A DNA stretch of 64,000 nucleotides from Lewinella sp. LCG006 (GCF_040784935.1 NZ_CP160680.1:2512501-2576500); one strand, 5' to 3'. Positions 28,388 to 37,451 are shown, counted from the first letter of the stretch. Numbers and translations: made by a program. The notes: generated by a model not told the origin, from the letters alone.

Positions 28388-29524
28388 TTAAAGTATTCCT
28401 TTGGTGCTGGGCAATTGGGCATCACGGGCGTCACGGCGTTTGGCCATTTTTATGGCTTTCGCCAAAGCTTTAAACGTCGCTTCAATTTTGTGGTGTTCAT
28501 TATCGCCCTCCACCTTGATGTTCAGGTTACAACGGGCAGCATCCGAGAAGGATTTGAAAAAGTGGAAAAACATTTCCGTCGGCATGTCGCCGATTTTCTC
28601 ACGTTTGTATTCAGCATCCCAAACGATCCAGGGGCGACCACCAAAATCAATGGCAACCTGGGCCAGCACATCGTCCATGGGCAGATAAAAACCGTAGCGC
28701 TCAATACCGATTTTGTTGCCCAATGCTTGCGCGAACGCTTCCCCGAGCGCGAGCGCGGTATCTTCGATGGTGTGGTGCTCATCGATGTGCAAATCGCCCT
28801 TGACAGTTACCTTCAGGTCGCAGCCAGAGTGGCGGGCCAGTTGGTCGAGCATGTGATCGAAAAACCCCAGGCCCGTATCCATTTTGCTTTGCCCTGTCCC
28901 ATCCAGACGGAGTTCGATCAAAATGTCGGTTTCTTTGGTTTGACGATGTACACGAGCTTCGCGATTGCCCAATTTCAACAATGCGTAGATATCGGCCCAA
29001 CTGGTGGAGGTCAGCGCAATGGTCGACGCTAGTTCCTTTAATTGAGCTTCCTGAAGTTCATCAGCACCCAATTCCGGCGCATTGTTCATCCAGACTCCTT
29101 TGGCACCCAGGTTTTTGGCCAGCTGCATATCCGTCAGACGATCCCCTACAACGTAGCTGTTCGAGAGATCGTAATCGCCTTCCAGGTACTTGGTCAGCAG
29201 TGCCGTACCTGGCTTCCGCGTCGGTTGATTGTCTTTGGCAAAGGTGCGATCAATGATGATATCGGAGAAAATAATACCTTCCCCGGCAAGGGTATCAACG
29301 ATCATGTTTTGGGCTGGCCAAAAGGTCGCTTCCGGAAAGCTCTCCGTGCCCAGGCCATCCTGGTTGGTGACCATTACCAGCTCGTAATCCAGCTCGCGGG
29401 CGATACGGCCGAGGTATTGGAAGACCTCCGGGTAAAAGACGACTTTAGATAAGGCATCTACCTGGTAATCTTCTGGCTCCAAATTGAGGGTACCGTCGCG
29501 ATCGAGAAAGAGTATTTTTTGCAT
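28388..29524 (-). CDS. hisB: Bifunctional histidinol-phosphatase / imidazoleglycerol-phosphate dehydratase HisB
   Basis: 378 aa from the ATG at 29524; the 25 in-frame codons upstream are not family-like. The HAD phosphatase half starts with [11 protein letters not shown] and carries [11 protein letters not shown]. The dehydratase half (from about 185) has the metal motifs [20 protein letters not shown] and the second pair in DNEHHKIEA. The bifunctional form is also known from enterobacteria and many Bacteroidota. First gene of the hisBHAF block, 251 bp after hisC. Confidence 0.96.
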   Translation of the reverse strand: MQKILFLDRDGTLNLEPEDYQVDALSKVVFYPEVFQYLGRIARELDYELVMVTNQDGLGTESFPEATFWPAQNMIVDTLAGEGIIFSDIIIDRTFAKDNQPTRKPGTALLTKYLEGDYDLSNSYVVGDRLTDMQLAKNLGAKGVWMNNAPELGADELQEAQLKELASTIALTSTSWADIYALLKLGNREARVHRQTKETDILIELRLDGTGQSKMDTGLGFFDHMLDQLARHSGCDLKVTVKGDLHIDEHHTIEDTALALGEAFAQALGNKIGIERYGFYLPMDDVLAQVAIDFGGRPWIVWDAEYKREKIGDMPTEMFFHFFKSFSDAARCNLNIKVEGDNEHHKIEATFKALAKAIKMAKRRDARDAQLPSTKGIL

Positions 29525-29596
29525 GGTTAATTTTGTTTCAAATATGGGGTGATTAAAAATGTCTGCTATCGTGCTGTCTCTTAAAGCAGGATTGAC

Positions 29597-29650
29597 CACT
29601 GATTAAACGGATCAGACGGATTTTCACGGATCTAAAATCTATGTGAATCC
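29597..29650. repeat. Degenerate dispersed-repeat-like sequence in hisC-hisB gap
   Basis: The stretch ACTGATTAAACGGATCAGACGG followed by ATTTTCACGGATC resembles the palindromic GGATTAAAC/CACGGAT-type intergenic repeats seen in many bacterial genomes, with a partial partner arm GTGAATCC. No second copy occurs in this window, so this rests on resemblance only. Confidence 0.35.
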
Positions 29651-29713
29651 TTTTTTAGGCGTGTAATCTACAGGTGACAAGGTCAGTAATCTCATTTATC
29701 ACTCTACCTTCTA

Positions 29714-29770
29714 CCAAAAGGGGCGGTAAAACCGCCACGCTTCCTTCTACTCTTTTGGCCTAAGCCAAAA
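29714..29770. repeat. Hairpin cluster after hisC
   Basis: Three nested or adjacent hairpins: CCAAAAG/CTTTTGG (29714-29720 with 29752-29758), GGCGGT/ACCGCC (29722-29727 with 29731-29736) and TTTTGGC/GCCAAAA (29753-29759 with 29764-29770). They lie just behind the hisC stop on the minus strand and may terminate or stabilise the hisGDC transcript. Confidence 0.5.
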
Positions 29771-29775
29771 AACAT

Positions 29776-30822
29776 TCACTCCTGATAAGCTAACAAGGCC
29801 CTAAACAATTTTTCGTTCTCTTCCGGAGTACCCACCGTAAAGCGCAGGCACCCTTCGCAGAGGTACTGCCGCGAACGGTCGCGAACGATGATGCCCTTGT
29901 TCATCAAGTAGTTATAGACCCCCTGTGGGTCAGTCACTTTGGCGAGAATAAAATTAGCACTGGAGGGGTAGATACGCTCTACAAACTCCAGGCCGCTGAG
30001 GTATTGCTGTAGCAAAGTGCGTTGGCCTAAGAGTATGGTGACTTGTTGTGCCTGTTCTTCCGGCTTTTCCAAAGCAGCGAAGGCTGCTTGCTGGGTCAGT
30101 CGATTCACATTGTAAGGAGGCTTTACGGCATGGAGTAAAGCGATAATTTCGGGCGAGGCAAAAGCCATTCCCAGTCGAATACCAGCCAGCCCCCACGCTT
30201 TGGAAAAGGTCTGCATCACCACCAGATTGGGATAGCGTTCCAACCAATTGATGTAGGCTGCTCGCCCGGCGAAATCCACATAAGCTTCATCAATCACCAC
30301 AATGCCTGGGAATTCCTCCAACAACTGTTCGATATCGCTGGCGGCAAAGTCATTGCCACTGGGGTTGTTGGGCGTACAGAGCCAAAGGATTTTTGTTGTT
30401 TCAGTGGCTGCCGCCAAAATAGCGGGAACATCGGGCACGAAACGTTTTTTAAGCGGTACCGTCACCACCCCTACGTTGTTAATATCTGCACTCACTTGGT
30501 ACATGCCATACGTAGGGGGCAGGATGATGACTTTGTCTTGACCGGGTTCGCAAAAAATGCGAAACAAGAGGTCAATGATTTCGTCGCTGCCATTGCCTAG
30601 CATAATCTGGCTGGCAGGTATTCCTTTTAATGCCGCCAGCTTCTCCTTGACTGCAGCTGCACCGGGGTCAGGATAGCGATTGAGCCCCGTTTCGTAGGGG
30701 TTTTCATTGGCGTCCAGGTAAACGTCGGCCGTGCCTTTGAATTCGTCGCGTGCGGACGAGTATGGATTCAATGCCGCGATATTTGGGCGTACCCACTGCT
30801 TGAGATCAAATTTTCGGGACAT
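29776..30822 (-). CDS. hisC: Histidinol-phosphate aminotransferase HisC
   Basis: 348 aa PLP-dependent class I/II aminotransferase. The Schiff-base lysine is in QTFSKAWGLAGIRLG, with the DEAYVDFAG, PNNPSGN and RFTVGTPEEN blocks in place. It follows hisD with a 3-bp gap. Confidence 0.96.
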   Translation of the reverse strand: MSRKFDLKQWVRPNIAALNPYSSARDEFKGTADVYLDANENPYETGLNRYPDPGAAAVKEKLAALKGIPASQIMLGNGSDEIIDLLFRIFCEPGQDKVIILPPTYGMYQVSADINNVGVVTVPLKKRFVPDVPAILAAATETTKILWLCTPNNPSGNDFAASDIEQLLEEFPGIVVIDEAYVDFAGRAAYINWLERYPNLVVMQTFSKAWGLAGIRLGMAFASPEIIALLHAVKPPYNVNRLTQQAAFAALEKPEEQAQQVTILLGQRTLLQQYLSGLEFVERIYPSSANFILAKVTDPQGVYNYLMNKGIIVRDRSRQYLCEGCLRFTVGTPEENEKLFRALLAYQE

Positions 30823-30825
30823 AGG

Positions 30826-32112
30826 TCAGGAATTTATTTTTGCTAAACGGATACTCACTGCACGCTGGTGGGCGACGAGGGATTCTGCGGTAGCCATTGT
30901 TTCTACCGTGGGGCCAATGTTTTGTAAACCTTCTTTGCTTAACTGTTGGTAGGTGATCTTCTTCACGAAAGCATCCAGCGAAACACCACTGTATGCTCGT
31001 GCAAAACCATTGGTAGGCAAGGTGTGATTGGTGCCACTGGCATAATCGCCTACAGACTCTGGAGTGTAATGCCCCATAAAGACCGACCCCGCATTGATGA
31101 CGCCGGCGGCCAGGTTTTCCGGTTGCTCTACCGATAATATCAGGTGCTCAGGTGCATAGGCGTTGATCAATGCTATCGCCTCGGAGGTGGTAGCCACCAC
31201 CAGTGCAGAGCTGTTGGCCAGGCTGGCCGCTGCAAACTCGCGGCGAGGTAGAGAAGCGAGTTGCTGCTCGGTGGCTTGCATGATCCGCCGAGCCATCGCC
31301 TCTGAATAAGTTACCAAAACCACTTGGCTATCGGTACCATGCTCGGCTTGACTCAAAAGGTCGGCCGCCACAAAATCAGGATCAGCGGTATCGTCTGCGA
31401 CCACCATCACTTCGGAAGGGCCGGCCGGCATATCAATGGCGACCCCCAATCGACTCACCAATTGCTTTGCCACCGTTACGTAGGCATTACCTGGACCAAA
31501 TATTTTATAGGTTGCAGGAATGCTTTCTGTACCATATGCCATCGCCGCAATGGCCTGGGCGCCTCCTACCCGAAAGATACGCTCTACCCCGGCCAATTGG
31601 GCCGCATAAAGAATGGCCGGATGTACCGTGCCGTCCTTTTGTGGAGGCGTACACAAAACAATCTCTTTACACCCCGCCAACTGCGCAGGCACCGCCAGCA
31701 TGAGTACCGTAGAAAACAGCGGTGCCGTACCGCCAGGAATGTACAAGCCTACCCGTTCGATACCCACACTCTTGCGCCAACACCTAACGCCCGGCATGGT
31801 TTCTATCACTTGAGGCGTTTCCTGCTGGGCTGCGTGAAATTGAGCAATGTTCTCTTTTGCCGTCTGGATGGCAATACGTAAATCTGCCGGGAGTTGCTCG
31901 GCAGCCAGTTCAATTTCTTCTTTGCTTACCGCTAATTCCGCCAGCCGCACGCCATCAAATTTGGCCGTCAGGTCCAACAGGGCATCATCGCCCCGTGTAG
32001 CTACTTCCTGGAGAATCGCATTGACAGGTGCTTCCAGTTGGGCCAGATCCTGTGCTGGTCGCGCCAGAATTTCGCGCCATTTTTCGGGATCACTATGGAG
32101 ATAGAGTTGCAT
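30826..32112 (-). CDS. hisD: Histidinol dehydrogenase HisD
   Basis: 428 aa zinc enzyme that oxidises histidinol to histidine in two steps. Blocks typical of the family are present: GLYIPGGTAPLFSTVLMLAVPA, GGAQAIAAMAYGTE, IDMPAGPSEVMVVAD, LLSQAEHGTDSQ and the C-terminal THTLP-like NHTLPTNGFARAYSGVS. It lies between hisG and hisC. Confidence 0.97.
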   Translation of the reverse strand: MQLYLHSDPEKWREILARPAQDLAQLEAPVNAILQEVATRGDDALLDLTAKFDGVRLAELAVSKEEIELAAEQLPADLRIAIQTAKENIAQFHAAQQETPQVIETMPGVRCWRKSVGIERVGLYIPGGTAPLFSTVLMLAVPAQLAGCKEIVLCTPPQKDGTVHPAILYAAQLAGVERIFRVGGAQAIAAMAYGTESIPATYKIFGPGNAYVTVAKQLVSRLGVAIDMPAGPSEVMVVADDTADPDFVAADLLSQAEHGTDSQVVLVTYSEAMARRIMQATEQQLASLPRREFAAASLANSSALVVATTSEAIALINAYAPEHLILSVEQPENLAAGVINAGSVFMGHYTPESVGDYASGTNHTLPTNGFARAYSGVSLDAFVKKITYQQLSKEGLQNIGPTVETMATAESLVAHQRAVSIRLAKINS

Positions 32113-32209
32113 AGGTAACGTAAGATTTGATTATGAAAACGTATCTTAATACGATGAGGCTTGCTCGCTAAAACACTACGCTGGGGATACTTTAAAGCAA
32201 GTCTTATCC

Positions 32210-33070
32210 TTAAAGAATCATCTTCTGAATCGGAACAATCAAAATGCCTTCAGCACCTTTTTCCTTGAGCGAATCAATGATATCCCAAAAACGATCTTCT
32301 GAAATGACGGTATGGATAGAACTCCAGCCGCTTTGTGCGAGGGGCATGACGGTGGGGCTCTTCATCCCGGGAAGGACATTGATGATGTCTTGGACCGCTT
32401 CGTCGCGGGCATTCATCAATAGGTATTTGTTTTTGCGGGCCGTCAGTACCGACTGGATGCGGAAGGTCAGTTTGTCAAGGATTTGCTGTAGCTCGGGGGC
32501 TAAATCTTCGTTCTGTACAATGACGGCTTCTGATCGGAGAATGACCTCCTGTTCTACCAGGTTGTTTTTAAAGAGCGTGCTCCCTGTGCTGACGAGGTCG
32601 CAGATGGCATCGGCTAAACCAATATTGGGGGCGATTTCTACCGAGCCTGATATCTCGTGAATTTCGGCGGTGACCCCGTGGCTGCTGAGGTATTGACGGA
32701 GTGAATTAGGATACGAGGTAGCGATACGCTTGCCCGCCAACCACTGTGGCCCCGAGTAATCGGTTTGTCGAGGAGTGGCAATCGATAGGCGGCATTTAGA
32801 GAAACCCAACTGGAGCGCCTCCTTGATGTTTTTCTCTTTTTCGATCATGGTATTCTGACCGATGATCCCGATGTCGGCGACTCCGTCTTGTACGTACTGA
32901 GGAATATCGCCGTTGCGGAGATAGAGCACGTCGATCGGAAAGTTACGTGCGGAGGCCTTTAGTTGATTGCGACCATTGTCGATACTAATGCCACATTCTT
33001 TTAAGAGTTTGAGGGAGTCGTCGAGTAAGCGCCCTGATTTTTGCACAGCTACTTGGAGTCGGTTGGCCAT
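32210..33070 (-). CDS. hisG: ATP phosphoribosyltransferase HisG (long form)
   Basis: 286 aa. It catalyses the first committed step (ATP + PRPP). The length shows the long, HisZ-independent form, with the C-terminal regulatory domain (about 215-286) that binds histidine for feedback inhibition. VQKSGRLLDDSLKLL and the PRPP-binding stretch EIAPNIGLADAICDLVSTGSTL are visible. It is the first his gene behind the leader and attenuator, with hisD starting 97 bp after its stop. Confidence 0.97.
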   Translation of the reverse strand: MANRLQVAVQKSGRLLDDSLKLLKECGISIDNGRNQLKASARNFPIDVLYLRNGDIPQYVQDGVADIGIIGQNTMIEKEKNIKEALQLGFSKCRLSIATPRQTDYSGPQWLAGKRIATSYPNSLRQYLSSHGVTAEIHEISGSVEIAPNIGLADAICDLVSTGSTLFKNNLVEQEVILRSEAVIVQNEDLAPELQQILDKLTFRIQSVLTARKNKYLLMNARDEAVQDIINVLPGMKSPTVMPLAQSGWSSIHTVISEDRFWDIIDSLKEKGAEGILIVPIQKMIL

Positions 33071-33165
33071 TTTCGGAGTTATTTATGGTTTTGAACAGTA
33101 TTTTCCGATTAGTGTTGGAGAAGGCCTGACTTATTTCCGACAAAAAATTGAGCGTTTGGGGAAAT

Positions 33166-33204
33166 AAAAAAAGGCCTTCCGCGACTAACGGAAGACCTTT
33201 TTTT
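33166..33204 (-). terminator. his attenuator terminator
   Basis: A 16-bp stem (33166-33181 with 33189-33204, one C/A mismatch, 7-nt loop) flanked by A7 and T7 runs lies 18 bp after the His-rich leader peptide and 95 bp before hisG. Its position fits an attenuator terminator. I could not define a convincing antiterminator stem by eye. Confidence 0.8.
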
Positions 33205-33221
33205 GTGTGTTAATTCAGTAA

Positions 33222-33296
33222 TTATGCACGCATCAGATCACCATTCGCCGCAAAAGCAAAGCCTGAATGATGATGATGTACAAAAGTTAAGTTCAT
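33222..33296 (-). CDS. hisL: Putative his operon leader peptide
   Basis: A 24-codon frame from ATG at 33296 to TAA at 33222. It begins MNLTFVHHHHSGFAFA: four consecutive CAT codons (33267-33278) and three Phe codons. It lies 14 bp after the tRNA-Phe 3' end and just before a strong terminator and hisG. This is the classical layout of histidine attenuation, in which ribosome stalling at the His run prevents termination. No clear Shine-Dalgarno sequence is seen, as is common in this phylum. Too short for gene finders; supported by codon content and context only. Confidence 0.75.
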   Translation of the reverse strand: MNLTFVHHHHSGFAFAANGDLMRA

Positions 33297-33310
33297 AATT
33301 GCTAAAGAAG

Positions 33311-33383
33311 TGGTGTGGGGCGGAATCGAACCGCCGACACATGGATTTTCAGTCCATTGCTCTACCAACTGAGCTACCGCACC
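33311..33383 (-). tRNA. tRNA-Phe (GAA)
   Basis: A 73-nt cloverleaf. The anticodon stem-loop ATGGA-CTGAAAA-TCCAT gives anticodon GAA, the T arm is GGCGG-TTCGATT-CCGCC, and the D arm contains AGCTCAGTTGGTAGAGC. The acceptor stem GGTGCGG/CCACACC has one C/A mismatch. CCA is not encoded after the discriminator A. Confidence 0.95.
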
Positions 33384-33389
33384 AACCTA

Positions 33390-33421
33390 TAATAGTACCT
33401 TTCTTTAAAAGGCGAGGCAAA
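33390..33421 (-). promoter_or_regulatory. Candidate promoter of tRNA-Phe and his leader
   Basis: On the minus strand TTTG (33418-33421), a 20-bp spacer and TACTATTA (33390-33397) fit the Bacteroidota -33/-7 layout with a partial -7 match. Transcription would begin at about the mature tRNA 5' end (33383). No separate promoter is apparent between tRNA and leader peptide, so the tRNA and his leader may share this one. Confidence 0.5.
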
Positions 33422-33602
33422 TTTAGGACTAATTTCATTAGGAGGCAAGTTGTAGGGTGCTTTTTTATGATTTTTCTTTCTTGGCGCGCCTATACTATCA
33501 TGGTTCGGCCTCTTAATCAGAGATTTAGATAGATCGAGGGATAGGAAGAAAAAATGAATGATGAGTTAGCTTGCTAGCGTCTCCGACGCGACGCATAGTG
33601 TT

Positions 33603-33660
33603 TTCAAGTCTTTGACTTGTCTCCAGTTGCTTCTTTAAATGCAAAAGTCAGAGACTTGAA
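33603..33660. repeat. Inverted repeat TTCAAGTC.../...GACTTGAA
   Basis: A 16-bp inverted repeat (33603-33618 with 33645-33660, one mismatch, 26-nt loop) abuts the stop codon of the lipoprotein gene and may act as its terminator. The rest of the gap 33384-33660 holds the tRNA promoter and a GCGTC-rich palindromic patch (GTCTCCGACGCGACGC) near 33580-33596. Confidence 0.6.
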
Positions 33661-34335
33661 TTAATTCATTTTCCTTTCCCATTCTTGCTCGTTATAAATT
33701 TTAGTCAATTCTAGTATTATGGACTCTCCATCCGGAAAGTATCTCTCATACTTGACCATCCCAATGCCTTTAGCGTAATAACTGTATTGATAATACTCAT
33801 ATTCAGCAGGCTCTCCCACCAGGCCAAATTTATAGACTCCCTTGAACTTAAGGCAGTTATAATCAGTCCCTAGCACACTCACGTTTGAGCGCCCAACGAA
33901 TGTTCTTTCCTTTAAAAAAAATATCCGCTCTCCATTATCGTCCAATTCAATAGCATATTCATACGGACCATCTTTTTTCCATTTATAGACGTCTGTCTTC
34001 TGAATATCTCTATACAAAGGAGCCCCCACTTCATCAAAATTAATGTAACTAACCAAAACGGAACCTTCGTGATTGAACTCCTCTTGAATGAGTTCGAATT
34101 GAACATAATTAGCGTCGAAAGCCTCGGTTGTCAGATTATTTCGAGCACTAACTATTCTCCAATACTGACTTTTTGTGGAATCTGCTTTACAAGCATACTC
34201 ATAAACGCGCGGGAGGTCAGTATCAAAACTCGAATAGTAGTATTCCTTATAGGTCTGGCAACTTGTTCCCATTATGATTATCAAAAAGAGGAAATAAATA
34301 CCAAGTTTACCAATACTTAGGGTGTGCATTACCAT
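33661..34335 (-). CDS. Predicted lipoprotein of unknown function
   Basis: 224 aa; ATG at 34335, or the in-frame ATG at 34329. A lipoprotein signal (YFLFLIIIMGTSC) precedes a Tyr-rich mature domain (CQTYKEYYYSSF; YEYYQYSYYAKGIGM). The later part has repeated beta-strand-like stretches. No domain recognised; it is not obviously linked to its neighbours. AT content is higher than in flanking genes, which could point to a younger acquisition. Confidence 0.7.
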   Translation of the reverse strand: MVMHTLSIGKLGIYFLFLIIIMGTSCQTYKEYYYSSFDTDLPRVYEYACKADSTKSQYWRIVSARNNLTTEAFDANYVQFELIQEEFNHEGSVLVSYINFDEVGAPLYRDIQKTDVYKWKKDGPYEYAIELDDNGERIFFLKERTFVGRSNVSVLGTDYNCLKFKGVYKFGLVGEPAEYEYYQYSYYAKGIGMVKYERYFPDGESIILELTKIYNEQEWERKMN

Positions 34336-34357
34336 CGATTTTAAGTTTTACAAAACC

Positions 34358-36121
34358 CTACTCAAATCGCTTCAAAGGTACTCCTGCAATTGCCCGTAGG
34401 GCTGCGATAGACAATTGTCGGGCGACGGCTTCTGAAGTACCCAGGTCGAGATAATGATCTTCAATTCTGACTTGTGACTGGAAATAAGCCATTTTCAGTG
34501 CTTGTGCAGTAGGCGCAAGTAGGGGGTCGGTGCCAGCCCAGCGATCAACATTGCGGAAGAGGTTTTGTTGCCAGGTTTCCAGGATGGTGGCTTCGGTAGC
34601 GGGGAGGCCGGTGGTTTGGTAGTAAAGGATATTCTGCCGACCAGCAGCTTCCTGCAAAGCTTCTGTTTGGGAGAGCGCTGCCGGGTTGAGGTCCATGGCA
34701 ATGGTGTGTAGGAGCTGAATTTCGGCCCAACTGGTGAAGGTGCCACAATTGTCCTGTTGGAGCAAGCGGCGGTAATCGCCCATTTGCTGAAGCGCATTTT
34801 GGGTGGCTTGGGGGTGGCGATCATTCACCCAGCAAGGCAAGAGGTAACTCACCGCAGGGGCAGCATGCACGTAAAAAAGGTGCAACAGCAGTTGATCGAG
34901 GCCTTGATAAGCATAAGTAGCGCGATAATTGAAGACGCTGGTACTTACACCACTATTGAGATAAGCAGCTTTGATCGCATCATTCATCAGTTGGTTTACT
35001 TCGGCACTGGCACCCAATCCCGTAAACGAAAGATAAGCCTGATACGCAAGTCCGATGGCCGTTTGGTCGCCTTCTATCACCAGCGGCGCATTAGGGTCGT
35101 AAGGCAGTTCGCGGATGGCTAATTGAAGCGCATTCTGCTTTTGGGTAGCGTTGATGTTTTGGTAAAAAGGAATCAGTTGTTGGTATTTCCTTACGGTGAA
35201 ATCCTGGGTACGCATCTGTTCGTAGGACTGGGTAGTCCCTGATCCGTAATAACCATCGAGGCTACTCTGGTAATAACCACTAGCCTTGAGTACGCGCTGT
35301 AGTTCTATCACGGAATTGCGTTTTACGTTGCCTCGGATATCCGGCAAACGCGGCGTGGGTTTGTCAACCACCGGGCTGACCACACTTATCGAACTTCCGA
35401 CAGGTGTAGTAGTGGGCGTTGTAGGGCGCGGAACGGTTGGTGGGTTTTTAGTAATAATACCACCATCCTTAACCTCCATTTCTTCGGGTTGAACCGGGGG
35501 AGGTACAGTCCGAGTACTGGGCGTTGGCGAAACGGGTGTCCCTTCTGAGAGGTTTAAAGGAATGAGGTCTTCCTTAATACCCGTAGCTACGTTGGTGACC
35601 GGGAGTAGCCGACCGCTATTGACCATCTTCACGAAAGCATCATCAAAACCGAGGCTACGAATACGCGGGAGTTCTGCTTTTGCTGTTTCAACATCAGGAA
35701 AAGTACCCGTTAATACTTTTACCGCACCATCGGCGAGCAAGACATTCAGCGTCCCCGCTCTACTCAGATCTTGCCAATTGACGGTCTTAATGTCGTAGCG
35801 AGTAGCTATTTGAATAACCGGTACATCAATGCCTTGGGCATAATTCCCCGGAAGGGCGCGCGCATTGGTGAAACCTTCAGCTTTTAATGCTTCCACCACC
35901 TCTTCAGCAGTAGTTGCTTTAGGATATTGCCCGAGAAATACTTGTTGCAAATTTCCTTCGCCCATTTGTACGTAAAGAAACCCGAGCGGGCGAACTTTAG
36001 CAAAATCTTGAGGTCGAACCTCTACGAAAGATCCTACGAAAGCAGTATAATAGTCTTGACTAGTAAGTGGCTGCCAGAAAGAAAAACAACCAAGTAGCAG
36101 CAGAATAAAGAGTTTGTTCAT
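34358..36121 (-). CDS. Exported SPOR-like and peptidoglycan-binding-domain protein
   Basis: 587 aa with a signal peptide (about 1-21). Three SPOR-like segments occupy about 22-180 (YTAFVGSFVEVRPQDFAKV; VFLGQYPKATTAEEVVEALKAEGF; VLTGTFPDVETAKAELPRIRSLGF). A Pro/Thr-rich linker (about 195-265) precedes a PG_binding_1-like domain (NSVIELQRVLKASGYYQSSLDGYYGSGTTQSYEQM). The last 250 residues are helical and unassigned. SPOR and PG-binding modules suggest a cell-wall role in the periplasm; specific function unknown. It is divergent from the sigma-factor operon. Confidence 0.75.
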   Translation of the reverse strand: MNKLFILLLLGCFSFWQPLTSQDYYTAFVGSFVEVRPQDFAKVRPLGFLYVQMGEGNLQQVFLGQYPKATTAEEVVEALKAEGFTNARALPGNYAQGIDVPVIQIATRYDIKTVNWQDLSRAGTLNVLLADGAVKVLTGTFPDVETAKAELPRIRSLGFDDAFVKMVNSGRLLPVTNVATGIKEDLIPLNLSEGTPVSPTPSTRTVPPPVQPEEMEVKDGGIITKNPPTVPRPTTPTTTPVGSSISVVSPVVDKPTPRLPDIRGNVKRNSVIELQRVLKASGYYQSSLDGYYGSGTTQSYEQMRTQDFTVRKYQQLIPFYQNINATQKQNALQLAIRELPYDPNAPLVIEGDQTAIGLAYQAYLSFTGLGASAEVNQLMNDAIKAAYLNSGVSTSVFNYRATYAYQGLDQLLLHLFYVHAAPAVSYLLPCWVNDRHPQATQNALQQMGDYRRLLQQDNCGTFTSWAEIQLLHTIAMDLNPAALSQTEALQEAAGRQNILYYQTTGLPATEATILETWQQNLFRNVDRWAGTDPLLAPTAQALKMAYFQSQVRIEDHYLDLGTSEAVARQLSIAALRAIAGVPLKRFE

Positions 36122-36369
36122 GCGGTCTTTTTTAGTACCAGTGTATAGGGTTCGGCAAAATAAACGAATACATTAGAGAAAAACGTATGGCATTGAATGA
36201 TCTTCCTGTAAGTTATTCATCCGTAGGAGGCACAAGAAAAAGCTTTGGCAGTATTAAACCAACGTACTTGGAGCTTGTCAAATGCGTTGGAATATATCCG
36301 GGGCTCAGTACCGGATACAACAACCGGGAGGAAAATCCGACTGATGAAAGAATATTAAAGCTGTTAATC

Positions 36370-36921
36370 TTGCTGTCAGCCGATACCGATCAGGAAATTT
36401 TGCGTCTTATGCAGGAGCCTACCCAACGTGAGCGTGGGTTCAGGCTACTGGTGCATACCTACGGGGATCGTTTGTATCAACATATCCGACGGATGGTGCA
36501 TACCCATGAGGATACCAATGATGTTTTGCAGAACGCTTTGGTAAAAATTCATCGGGGGATAGAAAGATTTCAGGGAAACAGCCAGTTGTATACCTGGCTC
36601 TACCGGATTGCTACCAATGAAGCACTTACTTTTTTAGAGCGCCGTAAAAGACAGCGCCGTTTGTTTGTAAGTCCAGGTAGCGAAGATCATTTCCTACCCG
36701 AAGCACATGCCGAATTGCACCTGGATGGAGCATACGTGAGGGAACGACTGGACCAGGCTATCGCTGAGTTGCCGCCGAAGCAAAAGGCTGTTTTTAGTTT
36801 GCGTTATTTTGAAGAAAAAAGCTACCAGGAAATGGCCGACATTTTTACTACTTCGGTGGGGGCTTTAAAAGCCAGTTACCATCACGCGGTCAAGAAAATT
36901 GAAGCTCACTTAAGTAAGTGA
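36370..36921 (+). CDS. ECF-type RNA polymerase sigma factor
   Basis: 183 aa from TTG at 36370. The frame stays open to an ATG at 36187, but the extra 61 residues are not sigma-like; an ATG at 36409 is another option. Region 2 is clear (GFRLLVHTYGDRLYQHIRRMV, EDTNDVLQNALVKIHRGIERFQ, SQLYTWLYRIATNEALTFLERRK). Region 4 has AIAELPPKQKAVFSLRYFEEKSYQEMADIFTTSVGALKASYHHAVKKIE. First gene of a three-gene unit with a membrane protein (probable anti-sigma) and a CpxP-like protein. Confidence 0.9.
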   Translation: MLSADTDQEILRLMQEPTQRERGFRLLVHTYGDRLYQHIRRMVHTHEDTNDVLQNALVKIHRGIERFQGNSQLYTWLYRIATNEALTFLERRKRQRRLFVSPGSEDHFLPEAHAELHLDGAYVRERLDQAIAELPPKQKAVFSLRYFEEKSYQEMADIFTTSVGALKASYHHAVKKIEAHLSK

Positions 36922-36935
36922 CAGAAGAAAAAAAT

Positions 36936-37445
36936 ATGAGAGAACAAAAAATAATCAGACAAGAACTCCGCGAGCAAAAAGCAGAACGCTTGTTGTCTCA
37001 ACAGGGCAAAACGCCAGGCTGGGAGCTGCCTCCTGGTTATCTGGACCGACTGACCGATGAGGTGCTGAAAGCAAGTGCCATTACTTCTTCTGCGGCTTCA
37101 CCAAAGCTTATCCGTTTTAATCACCAATGGCGAATAGCCGCCGCTGCGGCAGTAGTTGTTTTGGCACTGGGCTGCTGGTATTGGTCTTCCGGGAGTAGTG
37201 ACGCTCAAACAGTCGCGGTATCTCAGCCAGATTGGAGCGACATCCCGACGGAAGAACTACACGCTTACGTGGACCAGCATATTGATGATTTTGAGGTAAG
37301 CTTATTGGCGGCCTCGGCCGGAGGATCACTTAATGAGGTAATTCCCGGCAATGATATTAGTACCGAAGCCTTAGAAGACTATCTGGAAGCGGAGGGCTGG
37401 CTTGATGAATTAGACGTTTCGGACCTTTTTGAAGAAAACATGTAA
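36936..37445 (+). CDS. Probable membrane-anchored anti-sigma-like protein
   Basis: 169 aa from ATG at 36936; a GTG at 36918 would overlap the sigma stop. A charged cytosolic N-terminus (1-65) is followed by one membrane helix (about 70-90, WRIAAAAAVVVLALGCWYWSSG) and an acidic periplasmic tail rich in Asp/Glu. No zinc-binding anti-sigma motif is visible. Its position after the ECF sigma gene suggests it restrains that sigma factor, which is inference from context. Confidence 0.7.
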   Translation: MREQKIIRQELREQKAERLLSQQGKTPGWELPPGYLDRLTDEVLKASAITSSAASPKLIRFNHQWRIAAAAAVVVLALGCWYWSSGSSDAQTVAVSQPDWSDIPTEELHAYVDQHIDDFEVSLLAASAGGSLNEVIPGNDISTEALEDYLEAEGWLDELDVSDLFEENM

Positions 37446-37451
37446 CAAAAA

